Of a DNA stretch of 24,230 nucleotides, positions 1 through 7,793 are shown in pieces. The position numbers were made by a program, and so were the translations under genes. Source of the stretch: Desulfuromusa sp. (GTDB taxonomy: Bacteria; Desulfobacterota; Desulfuromonadia; Desulfuromonadales; Geopsychrobacteraceae); the NCBI GenBank assembly GCA_021647765.1, contig JAKIUD010000049.1, positions 1-24,230 on the forward strand, given 5' to 3'. The notes below the pieces were generated by a model. That model was not told the origin of the DNA. It did not search any database and saw nothing but the letters and a program-made list of their open reading frames with translations. The number at the start of each line of letters is the position of its first letter. Position 1 is the first letter of the stretch.

Positions 1-122
1 ACTTTTTCCTCTCTGTTAGTGGATTCGTCTTCACCAGCAAGAAGAACAGAAATGGCCCACCACTTCCACCACAAATTCCTAAAGAATCAGTGCAGAATTG
101 AAATTACAGAAAAGAAGTTACA

Positions 123-671
123 CTACCAGCGGAACACCGACGAAAGAAGTGACAGATACCTATTCCCGGTCGATCCGGTGGTCTCTTCACATACCCGTTG
201 ATGTAACAGTATGATCTGGCGCTTGGTGACTTCTGACAAACGGTAGGTGCCGAATTCTTTCAGCAGCCTCCTATCAAACATGTTCTCCATATTTGCAGCG
301 GTCTTGTATTGCTTCTTGGCGTACGGCAGGAACTCATCCTGAACAAAGTCCTCGAAGGTGATGTTGGATTCTGATTTTTCCCCTATCCGTGGATCAATGT
401 CATCGGCCATCATTCTTTTGTATGTTCTGACCTTCTCTATCGCCTGATCAAGGCTCCACAAGGGGTAGCTCCCTACAGTGATGAACAGTCTATTCCCTCT
501 GAACTTCTGCTTGAAGCGCCATGATCGGGAGCCGTTCTTGTAGACGGCAAGGCAAAGGTTCGATTCTTGAGCCACTGAATACTCGATGTTGGATGTCTTG
601 GCATTTTCCGGTGGACCGGGCAAACTCTCGATGACACGTATGGTCATTTTTCTGGTTTTCTTGCTGGTCAT
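123..671 (-). pseudogene. Truncated tyrosine-recombinase integrase (arm-binding and core-binding domains only)
   Basis: The 182 residues match the front half of a P4-type/DUF4102 integrase. An arm-type DNA-binding domain (about residues 25-95, with the SRSWRFKQKFRGNR and TVGSYPLWSLDQA pattern) is followed by a SAM-like core-binding domain (about 105-182) that ends at LSLLSSVFRW and then a TAG stop. Full integrases run to about 380-420 aa and carry the catalytic R...HxxR...Y residues after this point; none are present. I translated the remaining 122 bases in all three minus frames and found no catalytic-domain continuation, so this is a truncation rather than a simple frameshift within the window. 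The ATG start has a strong AAGGAGG site 5-6 bases upstream. It lies on the element side of tRNA-Glu, the usual position for an island integrase. Loss of recombinase activity is inferred. Confidence 0.8.
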
Positions 672-879
672 TTTTTCCTCCTTGAAATGGGAACAGATGA
701 GAACGTCTGCTTAGAGATCAGTTGAAAGTGGGGATCGTTTTCCATGAAACAGATACGTAGAGCAGAATTGTTCGTGAGTTAGGTTGGTGCTAGGTTGGAT
801 TCTGGTGCGGGTTCGACAGGGGAATTACAGGTTTGATTCTTAGTACGTACAAGATCTAGTGGGTGGAGTGGAGGCAGTT

Positions 880-1179
880 TCAGAAGGAAATCAGGTGGGA
901 GATTTCGGCGGGGATGAAGAGAACTTCGGTGGGATACACAATACGGTACATGGTCAGCACCATACCGTCTGCATTGATTCTGATTTGAACTGTCTCTTCA
1001 GGTGGGCTGAGATCGTTCAGCATGGGGAGGTCTTCTTCTTGAAGAATTGAAAAACTAAAATCTTGATCATCGTCTTGAACCTCATAGCAACAGTACAGCA
1101 GATAGCTTGTGACTTCCCGGAATAGATCTGGATCGCTGGTGAGGAGGAGGCAGTCTTGCATATTGTGGATGTGGATCAT
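880..1179 (-). CDS. Small hypothetical protein of the integrated element
   Basis: A 99-aa protein beginning MIHIHNMQDC that I do not recognise. The frame is open to 1344, but the ATG at 1179 is preferred because AAAGGAG sits 7 bases upstream of it, and the longer N-terminus would cross an intrinsic terminator. The protein is acidic in its middle (residues about 38-65, rich in D and E) and has a hydrophobic C-terminus (TEVLFIPAEISHLISF). There is no signal peptide, no clear membrane helix and no catalytic motif that I can see. It is in the same orientation as the broken integrase and is probably cargo of the same element. The good ribosome-binding site supports coding; the function is unknown. 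Confidence 0.55.
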   Translation of the reverse strand: MIHIHNMQDCLLLTSDPDLFREVTSYLLYCCYEVQDDDQDFSFSILQEEDLPMLNDLSPPEETVQIRINADGMVLTMYRIVYPTEVLFIPAEISHLISF

Positions 1180-1203
1180 GGGAGGGCTCCTTTCAGTGGA
1201 TAC

Positions 1204-1238
1204 AAAAAAGCCCAACCAAGAGTGCATCCTGATTGGGC
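1204..1238 (-). terminator. Intrinsic terminator in the leader of the small hypothetical gene
   Basis: On the minus strand, GCCCAA pairs with TTGGGC around a 17-base loop and is followed by six T (the A-run at 1204-1209). It lies about 25 bases upstream of the start codon at 1179. Either it terminates upstream transcription or it acts as an attenuator. Confidence 0.6.
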
Positions 1239-1390
1239 AAAGAAAAAGCGGAGCCATTGCTGACCCCGCTTCGGTTTGTCGGTTTTCTTTACACTCCCCC
1301 CCCAGAAACACCCCAGAGCCATCTCCCCGAAACGAATCCACCAAAGTCTAAGAACCAACCCACGACCAACCTTCCGTTCCGAAAACAAAA

Positions 1391-1420
1391 AAAAGCCTCC
1401 CCTGATTTCTCAGAAGAGGC
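1391..1420 (-). terminator. Terminator of the tRNA-Lys/tRNA-Glu unit
   Basis: A GCCTC/GAGGC stem with an inner CTGA/TCAG stem closes on a TTTC loop. On the minus strand it is followed by a run of T (the A-run at 1386-1394), right after the 3' end of tRNA-Glu. T residues on the other side (1421-1426) make it potentially bidirectional. Confidence 0.8.
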
Positions 1421-1430
1421 TTTTTTAATG

Positions 1431-1508
1431 TGGCGTCCCCAGGGGGATTCGAACCCCCGTCGCCGCCGTGAAAGGGCGGTGTCCTGGGCCAGGCTAGACG
1501 ATAGGGAC
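1431..1508 (-). tRNA. tRNA-Glu (anticodon TTC)
   Basis: A complete 78-nt cloverleaf. The GTCCCTA acceptor strand pairs with TGGGGAC, the anticodon loop is CTTTCAC on a CCGCC/GGCGG stem, the T-arm is GGGGG-TTCGAAT-CCCCC, and the 3' CCA is encoded. Its 3' end borders the integrase-bearing element, so it is the likely attachment site. It is 56 bases downstream of tRNA-Lys, probably on one transcript. Confidence 0.95.
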
Positions 1509-1564
1509 TTAAAAAACTTAAGTCCCTGCGGAAATTGAATCCGCAGGATGCTACATTCGTTAAA

Positions 1565-1640
1565 TGGTGAGCCGGGGGGGGATCGAACCCACGACCATCT
1601 GATTAAAAGTCAGATGCTCTACCAACTGAGCTACCGGCCC
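1565..1640 (-). tRNA. tRNA-Lys (anticodon TTT)
   Basis: A 76-nt cloverleaf with acceptor GGGCCGG/CCGGCTC (one G-U pair), anticodon stem TCTGA/TCAGA around CTTTTAA, and encoded CCA. The T-stem is GTGGG opposite CCCCC, which leaves a T50-C64 mismatch. The 3' strand is part of a run of eight C where a GTGGG/CCCAC stem would be expected. Confidence 0.93.
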
Positions 1641-1655
1641 AAACAACGAAGAGAC

Positions 1656-1684
1656 TTTATACGTGAATCATTTCGGTGCGTCAA
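1656..1684 (-). promoter_or_regulatory. Sigma-70 promoter of the tRNA-Lys/tRNA-Glu unit
   Basis: The minus strand reads TTGACG, 17 bases, TATAAA, and the predicted start lies about 8 bases before tRNA-Lys. The -35 box begins just after the purA stop, so the tRNAs have their own promoter and need not depend on purA read-through. Confidence 0.75.
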
Positions 1685-1692
1685 CCCTTTTC

Positions 1693-2994
1693 TCAGCCTT
1701 TTGCTGTAAATGGGTTGCTACGAAAAAGGGTCTGATCCCGGCGTGGGCCCACCGATACAAGCACCACTGGACAATCGGTCCAGGCCTCAATTTTGTCGAC
1801 ATAATCCTGAACTTGCTGAGGAAGTTCGGCATAGCTTTCAAGAGCACAAATATCTTTCTGCCAACCGGAGATCTCCTCGTAAACCGGTGTACACTCTTTC
1901 AGCACATCAAAATCCTGTGGAAACTCTTCCAGCAATTCGTCTCTGTAGCGATAAGCAGTGCAGACTTTGATCGTCTCTAATTCACTCAGGACATCCATTT
2001 TAGTCAAAGCAATGCCAGTTAAACCATTGGTACGAACTGCTTCACGCAGAGCAACAATATCAAGCCAACCGCAACGCCGTGGACGACCGGTTGTTGCACC
2101 AAATTCACTTCCGGCAGCGCGCAGATGATCGCCCATTTCATCATTTAACTCTGTCGGGAAAGGACCTTCACCAACGCGGGTCACGTAGGCTTTGGAGATA
2201 CCCACCACTTCGTCGATCAAATGGGGACCGATACCGGTTCCAATACAGGCTCCGGCGGCAATCGTGGAAGATGAGGTGACAAATGGATAGGTTCCATGGT
2301 CGATATCGAGCAGACTTCCCTGGGCGCCTTCAAACAAAATATTGTTTCCCGCTTTTATCGACTGATCCAGAGTGGTTGAGGCACGACCAAGATAGCCACG
2401 CAGCCGATCAGCATAACCGAGATATTCCTGGATAATCGCATCTTCATCTACCGGTTTCTCACCGAGGAATTGCTCAAGATAGAAATTCTTCTCCGGTAAG
2501 ACCTCATGTAGTTTACGCTTGAAGGTCTCTGGCTTGAGTAAATCGGCAAAGCGGATACCGCGGCGACCAACTTTATCCTCATAAGCTGGACCGATCCCTC
2601 GCCCGGTGGTACCAATCTTCTTGGCTCCGGCCTTCTGCTCCCGGGCAATATCAATCTTCTTATGATAAGGCATGATCAAATGGACAGCACCATCAACCAT
2701 CAACTGATTGTCGTCCTTCATATAGCCTTTTTTTCTTAAACCATCGATTTCTTCCAAAAAAACCTTAGGATCAAGCACAACTCCATTGCCAATAATGCAG
2801 CGCTTCCCTTCATGTAGAATCCCGGAAGGGATCAAATGGAGAACCGTCTTTTCATCACCGACAACCAGAGTATGCCCGGCATTATTCCCCCCTTGGAAAC
2901 GCACCACATCCTGCGCATACTCGGTATAAATATCGACAATCTTCCCCTTGCCTTCATCACCCCACTGGGCTCCGACGATAATTACGTTGGCCAT
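1693..2994 (-). CDS. purA: Adenylosuccinate synthase PurA
   Basis: Makes adenylosuccinate from IMP, aspartate and GTP, the first committed step from IMP to AMP, in the cytoplasm. The 433-aa length is normal for the family. The N-terminus has the GAQWGDEGKGK phosphate-binding loop (residues 8-18) with the catalytic Asp13, and NNAGHT supplies His41. The IMP/GTP-binding blocks GTTGRGIGPAYEDK, LFEGAQGSLLDIDHG and GATTGRPRRCGWLD are all intact. The ATG start is supported by MANVIIVGAQWG; an AGGAG lies about 12 bases upstream, which is long spacing. hisZ is 56 bases upstream on the same strand and the two probably share a transcript. The final about 15 residues (RSNPFTAKG) depart from the usual ending, which is not a concern. 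Confidence 0.97.
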   Translation of the reverse strand: MANVIIVGAQWGDEGKGKIVDIYTEYAQDVVRFQGGNNAGHTLVVGDEKTVLHLIPSGILHEGKRCIIGNGVVLDPKVFLEEIDGLRKKGYMKDDNQLMVDGAVHLIMPYHKKIDIAREQKAGAKKIGTTGRGIGPAYEDKVGRRGIRFADLLKPETFKRKLHEVLPEKNFYLEQFLGEKPVDEDAIIQEYLGYADRLRGYLGRASTTLDQSIKAGNNILFEGAQGSLLDIDHGTYPFVTSSSTIAAGACIGTGIGPHLIDEVVGISKAYVTRVGEGPFPTELNDEMGDHLRAAGSEFGATTGRPRRCGWLDIVALREAVRTNGLTGIALTKMDVLSELETIKVCTAYRYRDELLEEFPQDFDVLKECTPVYEEISGWQKDICALESYAELPQQVQDYVDKIEAWTDCPVVLVSVGPRRDQTLFRSNPFTAKG

Positions 2995-3050
2995 GTCCTT
3001 ACTTTTCTCCTGTTACGCTGGTAACTTGATGTCACCAACTGTTAAATAAA

Positions 3051-4340
3051 TTACTGTAACTTAAAGTCGCTCTGGTTCAACTGCTGCCAGGAAACCTGCT
3101 TTTGTTCCCCCTCCAGCAAAGAAATCATTTCAACATCCCGATCTTCTCCAGCGACAACAGCCATAAAACGATAGTTCATTTGCCGGGCATAATCAAGAGC
3201 GTCTGCTTGAGTGCGATCAAGAATGTCCCGTGCTACTGAATATCCATATTTACGCAGTTGACGCGCCAGTTTTTGTGCTGCATGCAAATTTTCACCAGTT
3301 GAGAAAATCAACAGATCGCAACTTGGAACAACTCGCTCATCTAACACTTTATCCAAGGCAAACAACAGATGCAACAAACTAAAAGTAAATCCAGTGGATG
3401 GGGTATTAAAACCATACTTTCCGGTCAAATTATTATAGCGGCCACCACTGCAAACAGTCTGACCGATCCCGGGAAGAAAGCCTTGGAAGGTGATCCCGGT
3501 ATGATAATTCAATCCACGCAGTTCACCGAGATCAATAGTGACATGATCCAGAACCCCATACACATCCAGAACATCCAACACCTGAGCCAAGCTATCCAGT
3601 GCTTTTCGGGAACGCTCATTGCTCACCGACTTTTCCGCTTGTTGCAAAATTTCCCGACCACCATAAAGGTGTGGTAACGCCAGGATTTCTTCACAGGTAT
3701 TATCCTCTAATTCACTCTGTTCCAACAATCCCTTCAGCTCAGAACTATCCTTGCGTAAAATTGCATCGGCAACTTGCTCAGCCAGGTGGGGATCCAACGG
3801 TAACCCATCCATCACCCCCCGGAAAAACTCCACCTGACCAATATCAATGGTAAATTCCTCAGCGCCAACCGCCGCTAAAGACTCAACCGTCATAGCGATC
3901 ATTTCAGCGTCGGCTTCCGGGCTATCCAGACCGATCAACTCAACCCCGGATTGGAAAATATCTCGATCTTTACCCGCTTGCTGCTCGGTATGACGCAAAA
4001 CTCTGCCACTGTAACAAAGTCGCAGTGGCAACGGTCGTTCCCTCATACGAGTTGCCGCAATTCGGGCAATCTGTGGTGTCATATCGGGAGGGAAGGCCAG
4101 TAAGCGACCACTCTGCCGATCATCAAAGCGAAAAGTCCGCTCGCGCAATCCATCGCCAAAACCGCGCGCCAAAACATCCAGATATTCCAATTGCGGAGTA
4201 ATCACCGGACGGAAACCCCAGGCCGCATAAACCTGTTGCAACTGTTGCTGCAGATATTCCACCTTAGCTGCTTTGAGCGGTAGAAAATCGCGCACACCTT
4301 TGGGTAAATCAGTTTCCGGGAGCGAGTTTGAAAGAAGCAT
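3051..4340 (-). CDS. hisZ: ATP phosphoribosyltransferase regulatory subunit HisZ
   Basis: A catalytically inert paralogue of histidyl-tRNA synthetase that binds short-form HisG and gives it histidine feedback control in the first step of histidine synthesis. The 429 residues show class II synthetase-like blocks: an N-terminal PKGVRDFLP, the motif 2 region around LCYSGRVLRHTEQQAGKDRD, and LNYHTGITFQGF with SGGRYNNL near residue 300. About 100 C-terminal residues resemble the HisRS anticodon-binding fold. The motif 1-proximal arginine patch reads FPPDMTPQ rather than RPD, typical of HisZ rather than HisRS. I chose the ATG at 4340, which has GGAG 8 bases upstream; the frame extends to 4397 but the extra Pro-rich 19 residues have no ribosome-binding site. 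The gene implies a short HisG elsewhere in the genome. Confidence 0.92.
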   Translation of the reverse strand: MLLSNSLPETDLPKGVRDFLPLKAAKVEYLQQQLQQVYAAWGFRPVITPQLEYLDVLARGFGDGLRERTFRFDDRQSGRLLAFPPDMTPQIARIAATRMRERPLPLRLCYSGRVLRHTEQQAGKDRDIFQSGVELIGLDSPEADAEMIAMTVESLAAVGAEEFTIDIGQVEFFRGVMDGLPLDPHLAEQVADAILRKDSSELKGLLEQSELEDNTCEEILALPHLYGGREILQQAEKSVSNERSRKALDSLAQVLDVLDVYGVLDHVTIDLGELRGLNYHTGITFQGFLPGIGQTVCSGGRYNNLTGKYGFNTPSTGFTFSLLHLLFALDKVLDERVVPSCDLLIFSTGENLHAAQKLARQLRKYGYSVARDILDRTQADALDYARQMNYRFMAVVAGEDRDVEMISLLEGEQKQVSWQQLNQSDFKLQ

Positions 4341-4452
4341 TTGATTATCTCCAGCCTGCCAAGAGGGGGGAGGGGGGTACTCACCCCCTGAAGACATATT
4401 GCCTTATAGAAAAACTGTTAAGCTGACTAATTCTATTCCGACCAAACGTGGC

Positions 4453-4482
4453 AATCTAGCAACAGTTCCAATCCCATGTCAA
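4453..4482 (-). promoter_or_regulatory. Candidate promoter for hisZ-purA
   Basis: The minus strand has TTGACA, 18 bases, TAGATT, about 110 bases upstream of the hisZ start. The -35 box is consensus and the -10 box is weak (4 of 6). Confidence 0.45.
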
Positions 4483-4501
4483 GAATCTGAGACATAGGAT
4501 T
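4470..4501 (-). terminator. Hairpin after pepA (weak terminator or operator)
   Basis: AATCCCATGTC (4470-4480) pairs with GACATAGGATT (4491-4501) with one G-U, around a 10-base loop. There is no T-run on the minus strand, so termination would be inefficient. It overlaps the -35 box of the hisZ promoter candidate and could instead be a regulatory site. Confidence 0.35.
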
Positions 4502-4519
4502 ATTTTAGTAAAATAGCAA

Positions 4520-6022
4520 TTATTTTGTTGCTCCGCGCAAATATTCGATCAACGCCCGCACACCGAAACCAGTCCCCCCTTTTGGTTGACCAGCCTTCCC
4601 CTGTTCAGCCCAGGCCATTCCAGCAATATCCAGATGAGCCCATTTATATTTATCAGCAAAAGCCTGTAAGAAAGCTGCAGCGGTAATGGTTCCAGCCGCT
4701 CGGCCACCGGTATTTTTTACATCGGCAAAATCGCTCTTGATCAGTTCAGAATACTCTTCCCAGAGTGGTAGCTGCCAGAATCTTTCGTCGCTGCGTTCCC
4801 CAGCCTTGAGCAATTGACGGATCAGCCCGCTATGATTACCAAGAACCGCAGCAGCGTGGTTACCAAGGGCGACAATACAGGCTCCGGTTAAAGTTGCCAG
4901 ATCGATCACCACACTAGGTTGATAACGAGCCACATAGGTTAAGGCATCTGCCAGGATCAAGCGTCCTTCGGCATCTGTATTCAAAACTTCAATTGTTTTC
5001 CCTGATAACGAAGTGAGAATATCACCGGGTCGGATTGCTGTCCCCGAAGGCATATTTTCCACTACCGGAACCACTGCGACCAGATTGATCGTTAATCTCA
5101 TTTCTGCCGCAGCTTTCATGGTACCGAGAACAGCCGCTGCACCACCCATGTCCATCTTCATCTCGTCCATTTTTTCTGCCGGTTTCAATGAGATACCACC
5201 AGCATCAAAAGTGACTCCCTTGCCAACCAGAGCAATTGGTTGTTCAGCTTCAATTCCACCCTGATACTCCAACACAATCAGATACGGCTCCCGCTCGCTC
5301 CCTTGAGCAACACCGAGCATGGCACCAAACCCCTGTCGTTCCAATTCACGACGATCCAGCAACTTGGCCTTAATCCCAACCTGTTCCGCCATGGCAACAG
5401 CCTGCATCGCCAGATATTCCGGTGATTTCAGATTTCCCGGAGCGTTCACCAGATCACGGGCAAAGCAAACTCCGGAACCAATCGCTTCAGCCGCTTCAAT
5501 TGCAGCCTTTGCCGTCGCAGTACTCGCGTTGGCAGAAATCAACAGCTCAACGTGATCCAGAACAGCTGGTTTCCCCGGTTTATCTTTAGGTAAATACCGA
5601 TCGTAGCGGTAATCTGCTAACAAAACACCTTCAACAATTGTCTGAATTCGTTCGCCGAAATCGGTTTTTTTGATCGGTAATTGCGGCAGTGCAAGCAGAA
5701 AACTTCCCAGTTGTTTTTCAGCTAACAATTTAACCGCGCTGCTGGTCACTTGTCGCAAAGAGCGCAGAGAAAAGAGGGACTCTTTTCCCAGCCCGAGCAG
5801 CAAAATCCGTTCAGCGAATGCCTGTGATCCACCGTGTAACAACAGGGTTTCCCCCTTGCCACCGGTAAATTCCTTACTCCGAGTCGCCCGGTCTAAAGCG
5901 CCGCCAAGCTGCTGATTGATCTGTGACAATTGTTCGTTTTTATATTTTCCTGCAAAGACACCCAGAACCAGACATGATGTTTTCTGCTCCAGAGCATTCC
6001 CTTTTTTGACTGTAATCTTCAT
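4520..6022 (-). CDS. pepA: Leucyl aminopeptidase (M17 family)
   Basis: A cytosolic, hexameric, two-metal aminopeptidase that removes N-terminal residues during peptide turnover; some family members also bind DNA. The 500-aa protein has the full M17 layout: a non-catalytic N-terminal domain (about 1-165), then the catalytic domain with metal/catalytic blocks VGKGVTFDAGGISLKP and MKMDMGGAAAV, the signature NTDAEGRL, and the C-terminal KGGTGFGVR loop. The start is ATG at 6022 with AAGGTGA just upstream; a GTG three codons earlier is also in frame but poorly placed. The mnmH stop codon lies one base upstream, so the two genes are almost certainly translationally coupled, with the ribosome-binding site inside the end of mnmH. 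Confidence 0.95.
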   Translation of the reverse strand: MKITVKKGNALEQKTSCLVLGVFAGKYKNEQLSQINQQLGGALDRATRSKEFTGGKGETLLLHGGSQAFAERILLLGLGKESLFSLRSLRQVTSSAVKLLAEKQLGSFLLALPQLPIKKTDFGERIQTIVEGVLLADYRYDRYLPKDKPGKPAVLDHVELLISANASTATAKAAIEAAEAIGSGVCFARDLVNAPGNLKSPEYLAMQAVAMAEQVGIKAKLLDRRELERQGFGAMLGVAQGSEREPYLIVLEYQGGIEAEQPIALVGKGVTFDAGGISLKPAEKMDEMKMDMGGAAAVLGTMKAAAEMRLTINLVAVVPVVENMPSGTAIRPGDILTSLSGKTIEVLNTDAEGRLILADALTYVARYQPSVVIDLATLTGACIVALGNHAAAVLGNHSGLIRQLLKAGERSDERFWQLPLWEEYSELIKSDFADVKNTGGRAAGTITAAAFLQAFADKYKWAHLDIAGMAWAEQGKAGQPKGGTGFGVRALIEYLRGATK

Positions 6023-6023
6023 A

Positions 6024-7073
6024 TTATTCACCTTTATTTTTGGTTAATCGATCCAACACTGCGGCAACCTTCTGAGTTGCAGAATCGACCGTTTCCAATT
6101 CAATTTCAATTTTTTGTTCAGGGAGGGTGTGCAAATAGAGGGGATCATAGTAACGAACCATCAGTTCGCGCACCAATTTATCCCACTTCCCCAAATCTAA
6201 CAGTTCGAGGAACTCGGAGACAACCTTACCCCCCAAACGTTCTTTTAACGCATTGATCGGTTTTTTGAACTGTTCCCGCAATTGATCGAGGGCGGGATAG
6301 TCTTCCAGAATAATTTGGGTGCGAACATCCATCGGCGCAGTCAGCCAGAGGCTGGTCTGCACTTGCATCGCTTGATGAAATGATTTCGGCACCATCACCC
6401 GACCGATATGTAAGCTTTCACCCTCGGTCACCAAGTATGGGTTATCTTTCAGCTGTTCCAACCTGTCCCAAAGCAGAGCATCGAACTTTTTTTGTGCTGG
6501 TTGCGGTTCCAGCCCCAATGCTCCAAAAGCGCTGCCACGGTGGTTTGCCAACCCTTCCAGGTCAACAACTGGATAATCCATCTCCTCAAGCTGATGCAAA
6601 ACCCGGGTTTTCCCCACTCCAGTCAATCCGCGCAGAACAAAAACCGGCGGCCATTGCTGTTGCTCAAAATAATCGAGCACCTTGCGCCGAAATCCTTTAT
6701 GCCCCCCGAGTAATTGTTGAGCCGGGATTCCTGCCAGATTCATGAATGAGGTCATAGCAAGGGAACGCATTCCACCGCGCCAGCAGAACACAATCACCGG
6801 TCCAGAATGACCTTGCCGTAAATCCTCAACCTGTTCCATCAATAGGGGGATTTTCGGTGCAACCAGCTGGATGCCAAGTTTTCGCGCGTCCTTTCTCCCT
6901 TGTTGTTTAAATAGGGTTCCGACTTGAACACGCTCTTCATTACTAAAAATAGGGACATTCACTGCACCGGGAACAGTTGTCTCATCAAACTCTGCCGGAG
7001 TCCGCACATCTATCAACAAAGCACCTTTGCGCTTTTGCTCCAAAGCTTTTTCCAGTTCGATTGTTTCCCGCAT
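6024..7073 (-). CDS. mnmH: tRNA 2-selenouridine synthase MnmH
   Basis: Replaces sulfur with selenium at the wobble 2-thiouridine of tRNA-Lys, tRNA-Glu and tRNA-Gln, using selenophosphate, and can also geranylate it. The 349-aa protein has an N-terminal rhodanese domain (about 1-125) with the active-site Cys97 in FCWRGGMRS, and a C-terminal P-loop domain with GLTGVGKT at 149-156. Both are intact and the length is typical. I chose ATG at 7073; an in-frame TTG four codons upstream (7085) is possible, and neither has a strong ribosome-binding site. Its presence implies a selenophosphate synthetase elsewhere in the genome. It leads a two-gene unit with pepA. Confidence 0.94.
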   Translation of the reverse strand: MRETIELEKALEQKRKGALLIDVRTPAEFDETTVPGAVNVPIFSNEERVQVGTLFKQQGRKDARKLGIQLVAPKIPLLMEQVEDLRQGHSGPVIVFCWRGGMRSLAMTSFMNLAGIPAQQLLGGHKGFRRKVLDYFEQQQWPPVFVLRGLTGVGKTRVLHQLEEMDYPVVDLEGLANHRGSAFGALGLEPQPAQKKFDALLWDRLEQLKDNPYLVTEGESLHIGRVMVPKSFHQAMQVQTSLWLTAPMDVRTQIILEDYPALDQLREQFKKPINALKERLGGKVVSEFLELLDLGKWDKLVRELMVRYYDPLYLHTLPEQKIEIELETVDSATQKVAAVLDRLTKNKGE

Positions 7074-7185
7074 CAGCAATCCCAATATGTGACCATTTAA
7101 ATGATTTTAACAACAAACGCTGATGGTTCTACACCAATAATCAGGCTTACACAACAGTGTCGGGGGAAAAAGATAAAAAAACTGG

Positions 7186-7214
7186 TTGACCGCATCATTT
7201 AATTCCGCTACTGT
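7186..7214 (+). promoter_or_regulatory. Candidate promoter of the initiator tRNA
   Basis: TTGACC, 17 bases, TACTGT, ending 13 bases before the tRNA. The -35 box is good (5 of 6) and the -10 box is weak (3 of 6). Confidence 0.45.
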
Positions 7215-7227
7215 CGGCAACCGTTGT

Positions 7228-7304
<77 letters not shown>

Positions 7305-7313
7305 AAAAAAATC

Positions 7314-7347
7314 AAAGGAGATCACGTTCGAGCGGTCTCCTTTTTTT
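7314..7347 (+). terminator. Intrinsic terminator after tRNA-fMet
   Basis: GGAGATC (7318-7324) pairs with GGTCTCC (7334-7340; one G-U), extended outward by A-T pairs, and is followed by T7. It starts 10 bases after the tRNA CCA. Confidence 0.85.
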
Positions 7348-7499
7348 GTTTTCTCCACCAAACTCACGTCAGAATATCCTTCCCTCTGTCCTCAAAACAG
7401 ACTGACCCTTAGCTCAGCGTCTCTTTCTCTTTATACCTGTAGTTTACATCTCCCCCCAAATATGACAGAATTGCTTTGAAATATTCCAAGGAGAGCTTT

Positions 7500-7793
7500 A
7501 TGCGCCAGGAAGAAGCAATCAAACAACTGGCCAACAATCTGGCGGAGCTACGTGACCAATACGGTGTGGCAGATTTGTCTATTTTTGGTTCTGTAGCACG
7601 CAACCAGGCAAACGCGAATAGCGATCTCGATATTCTGATCGATTTTGCAACGACCCCCGGATTGTTACGCTATATTGAGCTGAAGAATCACCTGGAAGAT
7701 TTACTCGGTATTCCGGTTGACCTGGTGACCCGTAAAGCTCTCAAGCCGCAACTGCGCGACACTATTCTCTCCGAGGCAATCCGTGTCTGCTAG
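7500..7793 (+). CDS. mntA: MntA-type minimal nucleotidyltransferase antitoxin
   Basis: A 97-aa minimal nucleotidyltransferase. In characterised MntA/HepT systems this enzyme AMPylates a tyrosine of the HEPN RNase toxin HepT and so silences it. The signature GSX10DXD is complete: Gly30-Ser31, then Asp42 and Asp44 in NSDLDILIDF. The ATG at 7500 is preferred over the earlier in-frame TTG because AAGGAG lies 6 bases upstream. The gene overlaps the start of the downstream hepT by 11 bases, the coupling expected of this toxin-antitoxin family. Confidence 0.9.
   Translation: MRQEEAIKQLANNLAELRDQYGVADLSIFGSVARNQANANSDLDILIDFATTPGLLRYIELKNHLEDLLGIPVDLVTRKALKPQLRDTILSEAIRVC

Noticed and set aside
1176..1538. 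Open frames on both strands across the terminator and tRNA-Glu region
   Set aside because: They run through the terminator hairpins and the tRNA and have no ribosome-binding sites; they are shadows of structured RNA.
4341..4397. N-terminal extension of HisZ (19 residues)
   Set aside because: It is low-complexity and Pro-rich with no ribosome-binding site, whereas ATG 4340 has GGAG at ideal spacing.
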